DNA of 7,091 nt from Clostridiales bacterium (lineage in GTDB: Bacteria > Bacillota > Clostridia > Lachnospirales > Lachnospiraceae): assembly GCA_021203115.1 (NCBI GenBank), contig JAJQBV010000162.1, positions 1 to 7,091 on the forward strand. Direction: 5' to 3'. Within the stretch, counting starts at the first letter, position 1, and each line of letters starts with the position of its first letter. Below the pieces are notes generated by a model. That model did no database searches. It had not been told where the DNA came from and saw only the letters and a program-made list of their open reading frames with translations. The position numbers were made by a program, and so were the translations under genes. This document shows positions 1-5,831 of this stretch, one piece after another.

Positions 1-53
1 TTTGGAAACACGTACTGCACGGCGATATCTGTTATGCGAGGAGGTATTATAAG

Positions 54-821
54 ATGTCAGGTATGAACCACACGGGCTATATCCCGAACGGCGGTCAGAC
101 ATACTACCCGCCGAAGGATCGCCCCTTTGTCCCGACCGTTCCCTATACACCCTGCCCGAGAGTTGAGGGTGCATGGAATCCGGTCTTTCATCCCAAGTTT
201 GCAAATGAAGGGTTTACGCTCATCGGAGAGCCGGTTGTCGAAGAACTGGCGGGAATCACTCCGGAGATGTTGGACTGGTTCTGGGCAAACATGGAAAAAT
301 GTTATTTCCTCTGGGCGCCGGGCGCTCACGCCGGTTTTGCATGGGATCCCTCTCCGGCTGAGGTCGGATATGTCGGCTCCTCTGAGCTGATCTATGAGTT
401 TGATCTGGAGACACCGGGGCGGATGACACGGCAGTCCATGGAAAATTACCCGTTTACCGAGTGCTATGAGCATTGCTGGCTCTCTAACCGCCCGTTCCGC
501 GGCGGCGGCGAAAATGACCGGATGTGGCTGATCCACATGTATCGGCCCATTCCCGGCGGCTGCGAGTGGGTAACCGCACGTTTTATCAAGAAGGAGTTCC
601 TTGAGGCTTTTGTCAAAGGAATGGAGGAGGTCAAGTGCCCTCCGGATCATGCTCTGTATGAATCCGCGCGCTTTAAGGATTTCCTGCCGCAGATGTATGC
701 TCTCTGGAAAGATCATCCGGATCCGTACCAGAATGTTCATTTTGATCTGCGCACAAAGAAAAACGAGGATGGGACGTGGTCGCACATCTGCGATAACCTC
801 CCGCCGCATCTCAAAAAATAA
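54..821 (+). CDS. DAPG hydrolase (PhlG)/phloretin hydrolase-like C-C bond hydrolase
   Basis: This 255-residue soluble protein has no signal peptide or membrane segment. It resembles the PhlG/Phy family, metal-dependent enzymes that hydrolyse the carbon-carbon bond between an acyl group and a phenolic ring (diacetylphloroglucinol in pseudomonads, phloretin in Eubacterium ramulus). Seen in the sequence: a Trp-rich stretch MLDWFWANM (72-80), then LWAPGAHAGFAW (86-97) containing His92, LIYEFD (112-117) with Glu115, and HALYE (199-203), an HxxxE pair followed by FLPQMYALW. From memory of the PhlG structure, a His, a Glu and a C-terminal HxxxE bind zinc, so His92, Glu115 (or Glu111), His199 and Glu203 are the candidate ligands. 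It is somewhat shorter than PhlG (about 290 residues), mainly at the N-terminus. The start is supported by GAGGAGG at 38-44, nine bases upstream; ATG at 63 is an alternative. It is 27 bases upstream of a transporter gene and probably co-transcribed with it. The family assignment is fairly secure; the substrate is unknown. Confidence 0.68.
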   Translation: MSGMNHTGYIPNGGQTYYPPKDRPFVPTVPYTPCPRVEGAWNPVFHPKFANEGFTLIGEPVVEELAGITPEMLDWFWANMEKCYFLWAPGAHAGFAWDPSPAEVGYVGSSELIYEFDLETPGRMTRQSMENYPFTECYEHCWLSNRPFRGGGENDRMWLIHMYRPIPGGCEWVTARFIKKEFLEAFVKGMEEVKCPPDHALYESARFKDFLPQMYALWKDHPDPYQNVHFDLRTKKNEDGTWSHICDNLPPHLKK

Positions 822-848
822 CACGATAAGATTAAGAAAGAAATTATT

Positions 849-2241
849 ATGGAAGCACTACAGATTATTGTATCAGTTTTAATGTTTGTCGTCCTTCTGG
901 TCGCCATACAGAAAAAATTCCATCCTGTCACGGTCCTTCTGGCCGTCGGCGTCGTGGCGCTGTTTTTCTGGGGCGGCATCACACAGGTCACCGGAGCGGA
1001 GACATCCAGCGGAAACTACTGGCTGGACGCCTTTGAGGTCTTCAGTGAATCTGCCCTGACCTACATATCCAGTACCGGTCTGACGGTTATGACCGTTCTG
1101 GGCTATGTGGCCTTTAGATCATCTGCACGCAACCGATATGTTTGCGTACTATATTTCCACACCTCTGAAAAAGGTGAAAAACCCGTATATCGTCGGTATG
1201 CTGGTTATCGTGATCGGCTTCATCTTTGTATGTGCCCTTCCCTCCGGTGTGTCGAACGTAGTTCTGCTGTTTGGTATCATTTATCCCATCATGAGGTCCG
1301 TCGGACTGTCCAAACGCTCCGCAATCTCTGCCATCACCATTGGCTGCGCGATTTGCGGTTACATTGGACCGGCCAACGCGGTCAGCGGTTTGGTGATCAC
1401 CCAGTTGGGCGATGCAACGACCATGGGAGATCTGTTTGTTACGGCTCTTCCGTACATTGCCATTTACATGGTCGTCGCCCTCATTGTTTACTTTTTCACC
1501 GCGCGTTTCTTTGATAAAAGAGAAGCTGCCAATCTCAAGGATGCGGATCCGGAAGAGCTCAAGGAATTTGATATGAGTCAGGTCACACGGCCGAAATGGT
1601 ACTCTGTCTTCCCACTCCTCCCGCTGATTTTTGTTCTGATCTTCAGCAGTCTGATTCCGGGAACAGCGACCATGTCCGTTGTCGGCGCAACCTTTATGTC
1701 CTTTGTGATTGTGTTCATTATTGAGCTGATCCAGATGCGCCAGGCGCATGAGACATTTGCGGAAGCTGCCATTTTCTACAAAGGCATGGGCTCCGCATTC
1801 GGCACCGCGACCATCGTCGGCGTGGCGGGAACTCTGTTCTCCACAGCGCTCACACTGGTCGGAGGCATTAACCTGCTTGCAGTAAAATTCACCTCCCTGC
1901 CGAATATGTCCATCGCAGTGGTACTTGTTGTATTCACCATCCTGCATGCGGTCATGTTCTTTATCACCGGAAGCGGCCTGACCTGCATCTTTACATTGAT
2001 GCCGATCTTTTATTCAATCCTGACGGCTGCCGGGCGTGAAGATCTGCTTGTACCGGCCTGCGTCTGCATCCTGCTGGTCTCCCAGAGTATCGGGCAGGCC
2101 TGCACGCCGGTCAGTGCGGCCACTCTGTTTATCAGCGGCGCTACGAATGAAGCGCCTACAACCGTTGCAAAACGGAATGCACTTCCTGCTATCTGCGGCG
2201 GTGTAGTGACTCTGATTGCAATTATGATTTTCCTGGTATAA
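849..2241 (+). pseudogene. dcuC: DcuC-family C4-dicarboxylate transporter, frameshifted
   Basis: This is an inner-membrane carrier of the DcuC type, a family that exchanges or exports C4-dicarboxylates such as succinate and fumarate under anaerobic conditions. The reading frame is split. Residues 1-89 (849-1115) are in one frame, and the rest (1117-2241, 374 residues) is in another. Joined with one missing codon they give 464 residues, against 461 for E. coli DcuC. The junction then reads GYVAF-M-DHLHATDM, matching the family pattern G-x-A-x-[FY]-M-x-H-x-x-A-x-DM. Hydrophobic segments alternate throughout, with a charged cytoplasmic loop (DKREAANLKDADPEELKE) near the middle and a Gly/Ser/Thr-rich FITGSGLTC segment in the second half. 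Without recoding, translation from 849 ends at 1514 as a 221-residue chimera. An in-frame ATG at 1105 lacks a ribosome binding site. The gene may be a recent pseudogene or carry a sequencing error, since the rest shows no decay. Its own binding site (AAGAAAG before 849) is weak, which suggests coupling to the gene upstream. Confidence 0.85.
1113..1119 (+). other. Frameshift site in dcuC (apparent 2-base deletion)
   Basis: The first frame reads GTG GCC TTT up to 1115, and the second resumes with GAT CAT CTG at 1117. Inserting TG after base 1116 restores TTT ATG GAT CAT, placing the family-conserved Met in exactly the expected position. A +1 slip over base 1116 would also join the frames but would leave the protein one residue short of the family pattern, so a 2-base deletion is the better reading. 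There is no homopolymer longer than TTT here and no obvious slippery or stimulatory element. Confidence 0.8.
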
Positions 2242-2263
2242 TCTGATACCGGGGCTTGCGAAG

Positions 2264-2292
2264 ATACCGCCGGCCGAAATGGTCGGCGGTAT
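2264..2292 (+). terminator. Intercistronic hairpin between dcuC and the MFS gene
   Basis: ATACCGCCGGCC (2264-2275) pairs with GGTCGGCGGTAT (2281-2292) around a 5-base loop, giving a 12-bp stem with one G-T wobble. It starts 22 bases after the dcuC stop codon. No run of T follows (the next bases are TGCAATATTCT), so it is not a canonical intrinsic terminator. It could be a weak terminator, an RNA-processing or 3'-end protecting structure, or an attenuator that lowers MFS expression relative to the upstream genes. Confidence 0.5.
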
Positions 2293-2328
2293 TGCAATAT
2301 TCTATAAAGATGAAAGGACGCACAGATT

Positions 2329-3612
2329 ATGTTAAAAAAAGACACCTCCTGGGTATCGCGGCGGCATCTTACAATCACAATCTATGCCGGAATTCTCTTT
2401 CTGATATGCGCGTGTGTCAATGCGGGAATGACCAATACAATCCTTCCTGCCATGTGTGAACTCCGGGGATGGAATTATGCGGACGCACTTCCGTTTATGA
2501 GTTATGGCGGGTATATCGGGGCAGTTGCCTCTCTGCTGTTTGGTCAGCTTGTAGTAAAGTTCGGGCCGAAGCCGGTCATTGTAGTTGGCCTGATTCTTGG
2601 CGGTGTTTCTCTTGCATTGTATGGTTCCACCGGTTCCTTCATTGTATTTGTCCTTGCGATTATCGGAAACCGTGTTTTTTCGTGCGCATATCAGCAGGCG
2701 GGTTGTACGGCACTGCTCAACAACTGGTTCCCAAGGAAAAAGGGCATTGTCCTCGGATGGGCTACGATGGGCATCATCCTCTCCGATATCATCTGGTCTC
2801 CCTATATTCCGAAGGCCATTTCTGCGATCGGTGCGGCTCCCACGCTCCTTCTCGTCAGTCTGTTTTTCTTCCTGTTGGCTCTGTTTACCGTTTTTCGTGT
2901 CAAAAGTATTCCGGAGGAAGCGGGCTGCTATCCCGACAATGATCAGTCCGGTATGGAAAGTCTGGAGAAAAACCGGCAGACCATGAGCAAATATAAGAGC
3001 AAATTTACCTGGAAAAAGCTGCTGTGTACACGTCAGACGTGGCAGATCGGCATCACATGGGGACTCCTGTGGATGATCGCAGTTGCATTTGTCAGTCAGC
3101 TTGTCAGTCGGTGCATCTCCATCGGTTATGAGTCGACGTTTGCCGTCCGGGTTCTTCAGGTCGCCTCAGCAATTGGCCTCTGCGGAAGCTGGCTTTTCGG
3201 TTTTATCGACAATCGGTTCGGCACAAAGACATCATCCAGTATTTACGCGATCGCCATTGCGATATTTTTTGGTCTTGGTTTGTTGCAGCCGAAAGGGCAT
3301 ATTTTTGTCTGGATTAGCTGCTGCGGTATGATGGCGTGTGTGGGAGGAATCGCAAATTTAGCTCCCTCCATGGTCGGGACCGTATTCGGGCGATGGGATT
3401 TTGCAGCAGCCAACCGGCTGATCTCTCCCATTATTATGGCTGTCAGTTCCTCGGCTTTCCTTCTGGCCTCAATCTTCCTTAAATCCTCATGGGGTTATAA
3501 CGGAATGTATGTCGCATGTGCAGTGATCGCTCTTCTCTGTCTGGTATCCGTCCGTCTCATGGGCAATAAAATGATCGGAGCAACCGATCAGGAAGTGAAT
3601 GAAGTCATCTGA
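2329..3612 (+). CDS. MFS transporter, substrate unknown
   Basis: This is a 427-residue major facilitator superfamily carrier, a usual length for a 12-helix member, located in the cytoplasmic membrane. The N-terminal half (about 15-190) and C-terminal half (about 235-415) are each six hydrophobic segments, joined by a polar central loop (about 192-230, PEEAGCYPDNDQSG onward). The loop between helices 2 and 3 reads GQLVVKFGPKPV (72-83), a degenerate MFS motif A. Its counterpart in the second half is GFIDNRFGTK (291-300). NNWFPRKKGIVLGW (131-144) is a phrase common in MFS proteins related to oxalate/formate and monocarboxylate carriers. This hints at an organic-anion substrate but does not fix it. 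The start at 2329 is supported by GAAAGGA at 2312-2318. The gene follows the hydrolase and dcuC, ends before a strong terminator, and probably closes that transcription unit. If dcuC is dead, this may be the only working carrier of the cassette. Confidence 0.88.
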   Translation: MLKKDTSWVSRRHLTITIYAGILFLICACVNAGMTNTILPAMCELRGWNYADALPFMSYGGYIGAVASLLFGQLVVKFGPKPVIVVGLILGGVSLALYGSTGSFIVFVLAIIGNRVFSCAYQQAGCTALLNNWFPRKKGIVLGWATMGIILSDIIWSPYIPKAISAIGAAPTLLLVSLFFFLLALFTVFRVKSIPEEAGCYPDNDQSGMESLEKNRQTMSKYKSKFTWKKLLCTRQTWQIGITWGLLWMIAVAFVSQLVSRCISIGYESTFAVRVLQVASAIGLCGSWLFGFIDNRFGTKTSSSIYAIAIAIFFGLGLLQPKGHIFVWISCCGMMACVGGIANLAPSMVGTVFGRWDFAAANRLISPIIMAVSSSAFLLASIFLKSSWGYNGMYVACAVIALLCLVSVRLMGNKMIGATDQEVNEVI

Positions 3613-3653
3613 GCAGAGAGTTGAGATATCTGAATAGATTGTATTACGTTTTG

Positions 3654-3686
3654 AAAAGCGGGAGCCGTTGCAAGCTCCCGCTTTTT
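3654..3686 (+). terminator. Rho-independent terminator after the MFS gene
   Basis: AAAAGCGGGAGC (3654-3665) and GCTCCCGCTTTT (3674-3685) are perfect inverted repeats around an 8-base loop, with a GC-rich core and five T residues (3682-3686) on the 3' side. It lies 41 bases after the MFS stop codon and closes the accessory cassette. The A/T flanks could also give some activity on the opposite strand. Confidence 0.92.
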
Positions 3687-3696
3687 ATGTTATGAT
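3668..3696 (+). promoter_or_regulatory. Predicted sigma-A promoter of argC
   Basis: TTGCAA (3668-3673, 4 of 6 to consensus) is separated by exactly 17 bases from TATGAT (3691-3696, 5 of 6). Transcription would start near 3703, leaving a leader of about 50 bases. The -35 hexamer lies in the loop of the preceding terminator, so terminator and promoter share the same bases. No clear arginine-repressor box was recognised. Confidence 0.6.
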
Positions 3697-3753
3697 GCGT
3701 AGGAAATTTTTTGATTGAAAGACAAAACATGCAAACTACGAGGTGGTATCGCA

Positions 3754-4698
3754 ATGAAAAAAATATTTATCGACGGCAGCGAGGGAACAACCGGGCTGCG
3801 CATTTTTGAGCGATTTGAAAAGAGAAACGACATTGAACTGCTGAAAATTCCTTCGGAATCGCGAAAGGATCCGGCGGTAATCAAACAATTTATCCATGAT
3901 TCGGATGTCACCTTTCTCTGCCTGCCGAATGCGGCGGCACGGGAGGCCGTATCCATGGCGGCGGACGAGGACGTGATTCTCATAGACACCTCCACCGCGC
4001 ATCGCACAGAGCCCGGCTGGGCTTACGGCTACCCGGAGCTCTCGCCCGCACATCGCGCAGCCATTCGGAACGGGAAACGCATCGCCGTTCCCGGCTGCCA
4101 CGCCACCGGCTTCATCACGCTGGTATATCCGATGATTGCAAACGGCATTCTGCCGGCCGATTATCCGGTTTCCAGTTTTTCCCTGACCGGCTACAGCGGC
4201 GGCGGGAAGAAAATGATCGCCGAGTATGAGGGGGATTCCCGCAGCGGCGAGCTGCTGTCTCCCCGGCAGTACGGGCTTTCCCAGATGCACAAGCACTTAA
4301 AGGAGATGAAGGCCGTGACCGGGCTTGTCCGGGAGCCGCTGTTTTCCCCCATCGTGGCGGATTACTACAGCGGGATGCTGGTCTCCGTTCCGCTGTATAC
4401 CAAATTGCTAAACGGGAACCAGACGCCGGAGTCGATTCGCGCCATGTTTGCCGAGCATTTTGCCGGCGAACCGTTTGTCCGGGTCATGCCGCTGGGCGCG
4501 GAGGCTGAGAGCCGAAATTTCCTTGGCAGCAATAACTGCTCCGGTTGGGACGGAATCGAAATCTTCGTCACCGGGAACGAGGAACGCGTGCTTTTGTCTT
4601 CCCGCTTTGACAATCTCGGCAAAGGGGCATCCGGCGCAGCCATCCAGTGCCTGAACATCGTCCTTGGCTGTGACGAGGCAACCGGACTGAACTTATAG
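3754..4698 (+). CDS. argC: N-acetyl-gamma-glutamyl-phosphate reductase, type 2
   Basis: This cytoplasmic enzyme of arginine biosynthesis reduces N-acetylglutamyl phosphate to N-acetylglutamate semialdehyde with NADPH. The 314-residue protein matches the shorter type 2 ArgC group. Visible landmarks are the dinucleotide-binding loop GSEGTTG (8-14), FLCLPNAAAREAV (54-66), DTSTAHR (78-84), the active-site PGCHATG with nucleophile Cys115, the SLTGYSGGGKKM segment (143-154), HKHLKEM (179-185) with the likely catalytic His181, and the C-terminal DNLGKGASGAAIQ (286-298). The frame is open upstream to an ATG at 3715, but 3754 is the right start. It has GAGGTGG at 3740-3746 seven bases ahead, and family homology begins at MKKIFIDG. 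The gene stands alone between two terminator/promoter junctions rather than in an arg operon, so the other arginine genes must lie elsewhere. Confidence 0.93.
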   Translation: MKKIFIDGSEGTTGLRIFERFEKRNDIELLKIPSESRKDPAVIKQFIHDSDVTFLCLPNAAAREAVSMAADEDVILIDTSTAHRTEPGWAYGYPELSPAHRAAIRNGKRIAVPGCHATGFITLVYPMIANGILPADYPVSSFSLTGYSGGGKKMIAEYEGDSRSGELLSPRQYGLSQMHKHLKEMKAVTGLVREPLFSPIVADYYSGMLVSVPLYTKLLNGNQTPESIRAMFAEHFAGEPFVRVMPLGAEAESRNFLGSNNCSGWDGIEIFVTGNEERVLLSSRFDNLGKGASGAAIQCLNIVLGCDEATGLNL

Positions 4699-4758
4699 GA
4701 ACCCGCCCGCTTGTATTGTACGCTGTTTTTCAGAGAAAACGAAAATATGAAAAAACAG

Positions 4759-4787
4759 TTGACGAAGACCTGCTTCTATGTTATAGT
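4759..4787 (+). promoter_or_regulatory. Predicted strong sigma-A promoter of rpmG-secE-nusG-rplKA
   Basis: TTGACG (4759-4764, 5 of 6) and TATAGT (4782-4787, 5 of 6) are separated by 17 bases. Transcription would begin near 4794, giving a leader of about 77 bases before the rpmG GTG. The strength fits a translation operon. It is the only convincing promoter between argC and rplA, so the whole block is probably one transcription unit. The bases between the argC stop and this site (4699-4758) show only weak AT-rich inverted repeats. Confidence 0.78.
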
Positions 4788-4817
4788 AAACTGACGTTGG
4801 AAACAGGTCTTTTTTTT
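4765..4817 (+). terminator. Terminator-like inverted repeat enclosing the rpmG promoter
   Basis: AAGACCTG (4765-4772) is the reverse complement of CAGGTCTT (4804-4811), and the right arm runs into eight T residues (4810-4817). The 31-base loop contains the -10 hexamer and the predicted start site of the rpmG promoter. Transcripts reading through from argC carry both arms and could terminate. Transcripts starting at the promoter (near 4794) carry only the right arm and would escape. The loop is long for an intrinsic terminator, so activity is uncertain. Confidence 0.45.
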
Positions 4818-4870
4818 ATGCCTAAAAATGAAAACGGGTAAGTGCAAAAATATAATTGGAGGTGGAAGTT

Positions 4871-5020
4871 GTGCGCATCAAGATAACCCTCGCATGCACA
4901 GAGTGCAAGCAGCGTAATTACAATCTGACGAAGGATAAAAAGGCTCATCCCGAGCGGATGGAAGTAAACAAGTATTGCAAATTCTGCAGAAAGCATACCT
5001 TGCACAAAGAAACCAGGTAG
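4871..5020 (+). CDS. rpmG: 50S ribosomal protein L33
   Basis: This 49-residue component of the large ribosomal subunit, located near the E site, is too short for a standard ORF list. The protein reads (M)[16 protein letters not shown] at the start and ends [16 protein letters not shown], unmistakable for bacterial L33 and of typical length. Two CxxC pairs (Cys9/Cys12 and Cys36/Cys39) form the zinc ribbon, so this is the zinc-binding C+ form rather than a zinc-independent paralogue. Translation starts at GTG, supported by GGAGGTGG (4858-4865) and by family N-termini beginning at this residue. It is the first gene of the secE-nusG-rplKA unit and ends 26 bases before secE. Genomes with C+ and C- copies often regulate the C- copy by zinc; no Zur box is evident here. 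Confidence 0.95.
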   Translation: MRIKITLACTECKQRNYNLTKDKKAHPERMEVNKYCKFCRKHTLHKETR

Positions 5021-5046
5021 TTTCGGCACAGCTAAAGGAGTAAGAA

Positions 5047-5253
5047 ATGGGAGAGATCAAAAAGAGCGAGACTTCCAGAGGAAGTTGGTTTAAGGGTCTT
5101 CAGGCAGAGTTCCGCAAGATCAAGTGGCCGGACAGACAGTCTCTTGTAAGACAGACGATCGCAGTCATTATTGTCTCCGTTGTTGTGGGTGCCATTATTG
5201 CTGTTCTGGATATGGGAATTCAGTATGGGATCGATTTCCTGGTAAATCTATAA
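5047..5253 (+). CDS. secE: Preprotein translocase subunit SecE
   Basis: This essential small subunit of the SecYEG protein-conducting channel clamps SecY in the cytoplasmic membrane. The 68-residue protein is the single-span form usual in Gram-positive bacteria, unlike the three-span E. coli protein. The amphipathic cytoplasmic helix carries the conserved AEFRKIKWPDR signature (20-30), followed by one membrane helix at about 37-57 (QTIAVIIVSVVVGAIIAVL) and a short outside tail. The start at 5047 has AAAGGAG at 5034-5040. It lies between rpmG and nusG, a conserved arrangement; the gap to nusG is only 19 bases, so the genes are co-transcribed. Confidence 0.95.
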   Translation: MGEIKKSETSRGSWFKGLQAEFRKIKWPDRQSLVRQTIAVIIVSVVVGAIIAVLDMGIQYGIDFLVNL

Positions 5254-5272
5254 GGAAGGCAAGGGTGAGTGT

Positions 5273-5788
5273 ATGGCAGAGGCGAACTGGTATGTAGTTC
5301 ACACTTATTCCGGTTATGAGAATAAGGTAAAGGCTGACATTGAGAAAACCATTGAAAACCGGCATCTGGAGGAGCAGATTCTTGAAGTCCGCATTCCGAT
5401 GGAGGAAGTGGTTGAGATCAAAAACGGAGCCCGAAAACAGGTTCAGAAAAAACTGTTCCCCGGATATGTGCTCATTAATATGTTTATGAACGACGACACC
5501 TGGTATGTCGTCCGGAATACCAGAGGCGTGACCGGATTTGTCGGTCCGGGATCCAAGCCGGTGCCCCTGACGGAGAATGAGATGAGACCGCTGGGGATCC
5601 AGCCGGAGAATTATGTCTACGATTTCGGGGTTGGCGATATGGTATCCGTCATCAGCGGTGTCTGGAAGGATACGGTCGGTGTGATCCGGTCGCTGAATGA
5701 GAAGAAACAGACCGTGACGATCAATGTTGAGCTCTTCGGCCGTGAGACGCCGGTTGAGATAAGTTTTGCAGAAATACAGAAACAGTAA
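5273..5788 (+). CDS. nusG: Transcription termination/antitermination factor NusG
   Basis: NusG binds the RNA polymerase clamp and modulates pausing, and in many bacteria couples transcription to Rho or ribosomes. The 171-residue protein has the NGN domain at about 4-112 (WYVVHTYSGYENKVK at 6-20, LFPGYVLI at 61-68, WYVVRNTRGVTGFVG at 77-91) and a C-terminal KOW domain at about 118-170, ending in FGRETPVEISFAEIQ. The KOW turn reads GVWKDTVG (129-136), where most NusG proteins have GPF; this may be a lineage feature. No domain II insertion is present. The start ATG is preceded by a purine-rich AAGGGTGAG (5261-5269), a poorer ribosome binding site than those of the neighbouring genes. Confidence 0.96.
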   Translation: MAEANWYVVHTYSGYENKVKADIEKTIENRHLEEQILEVRIPMEEVVEIKNGARKQVQKKLFPGYVLINMFMNDDTWYVVRNTRGVTGFVGPGSKPVPLTENEMRPLGIQPENYVYDFGVGDMVSVISGVWKDTVGVIRSLNEKKQTVTINVELFGRETPVEISFAEIQKQ

Positions 5789-5809
5789 CCGTTTGTAAAG
5801 GAGCGGTTA
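5786..5809 (+). other. Small hairpin with a second Shine-Dalgarno-like sequence before rplK
   Basis: TAACCG (5786-5791, including the nusG stop) can pair with CGGTTA (5804-5809) around a 12-base loop that contains AAAGGAG (5797-5803). The real rplK site, AAAGGAGG, follows at 5816-5823. No start codon follows the first copy at a useful distance. It may be a duplicated ribosome loading site or simply chance. Confidence 0.3.
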
Positions 5810-5831
5810 TAGTATAAAGGAGGCATTTCAA

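Noticed and set aside
57..824. A 255-codon open frame on the - strand covering the whole hydrolase gene
   Set aside because: It mirrors the + strand gene, shows no recognisable family or plausible ribosome binding site, and its composition (Arg/Ile/Pro-rich) is typical of an antisense shadow.
1114..1947. A 277-codon - strand frame opposite dcuC
   Set aside because: The translation is His/Asn/Gly/Asp-rich with no domain resemblance, as expected from the complement of a membrane-protein gene.
1105..2241. An independent 378-residue transporter starting at ATG 1105
   Set aside because: There is no ribosome binding site, the first N-terminal membrane segments are missing, and the preceding frame supplies exactly those segments, so this is the second part of a frameshifted gene.
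3731..3753. A T-box-like sequence (GGTGGTATCGC) just before argC
   Set aside because: It resembles the conserved T-box core, but the predicted promoter leaves only about 50 bases of leader, the terminator of the previous gene lies directly upstream, and there is no specifier stem or downstream terminator. GAGGTGG is explained as the argC ribosome binding site.
4723..4758. A possible terminator right after argC (CTGTTTTT with AAAAACAG)
   Set aside because: The stem is almost all A-T, the loop is 20 bases, and no T tract follows.
4818..4841. A 7-codon frame (MPKNENG) in the rpmG leader, as a possible leader peptide
   Set aside because: It is preceded by a run of T rather than a ribosome binding site and has no regulatory codon pattern.
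5021..5046. A tRNA-Trp gene between rpmG and secE, as in some Bacillota
   Set aside because: Only 26 bases separate the genes, so no tRNA can be present.
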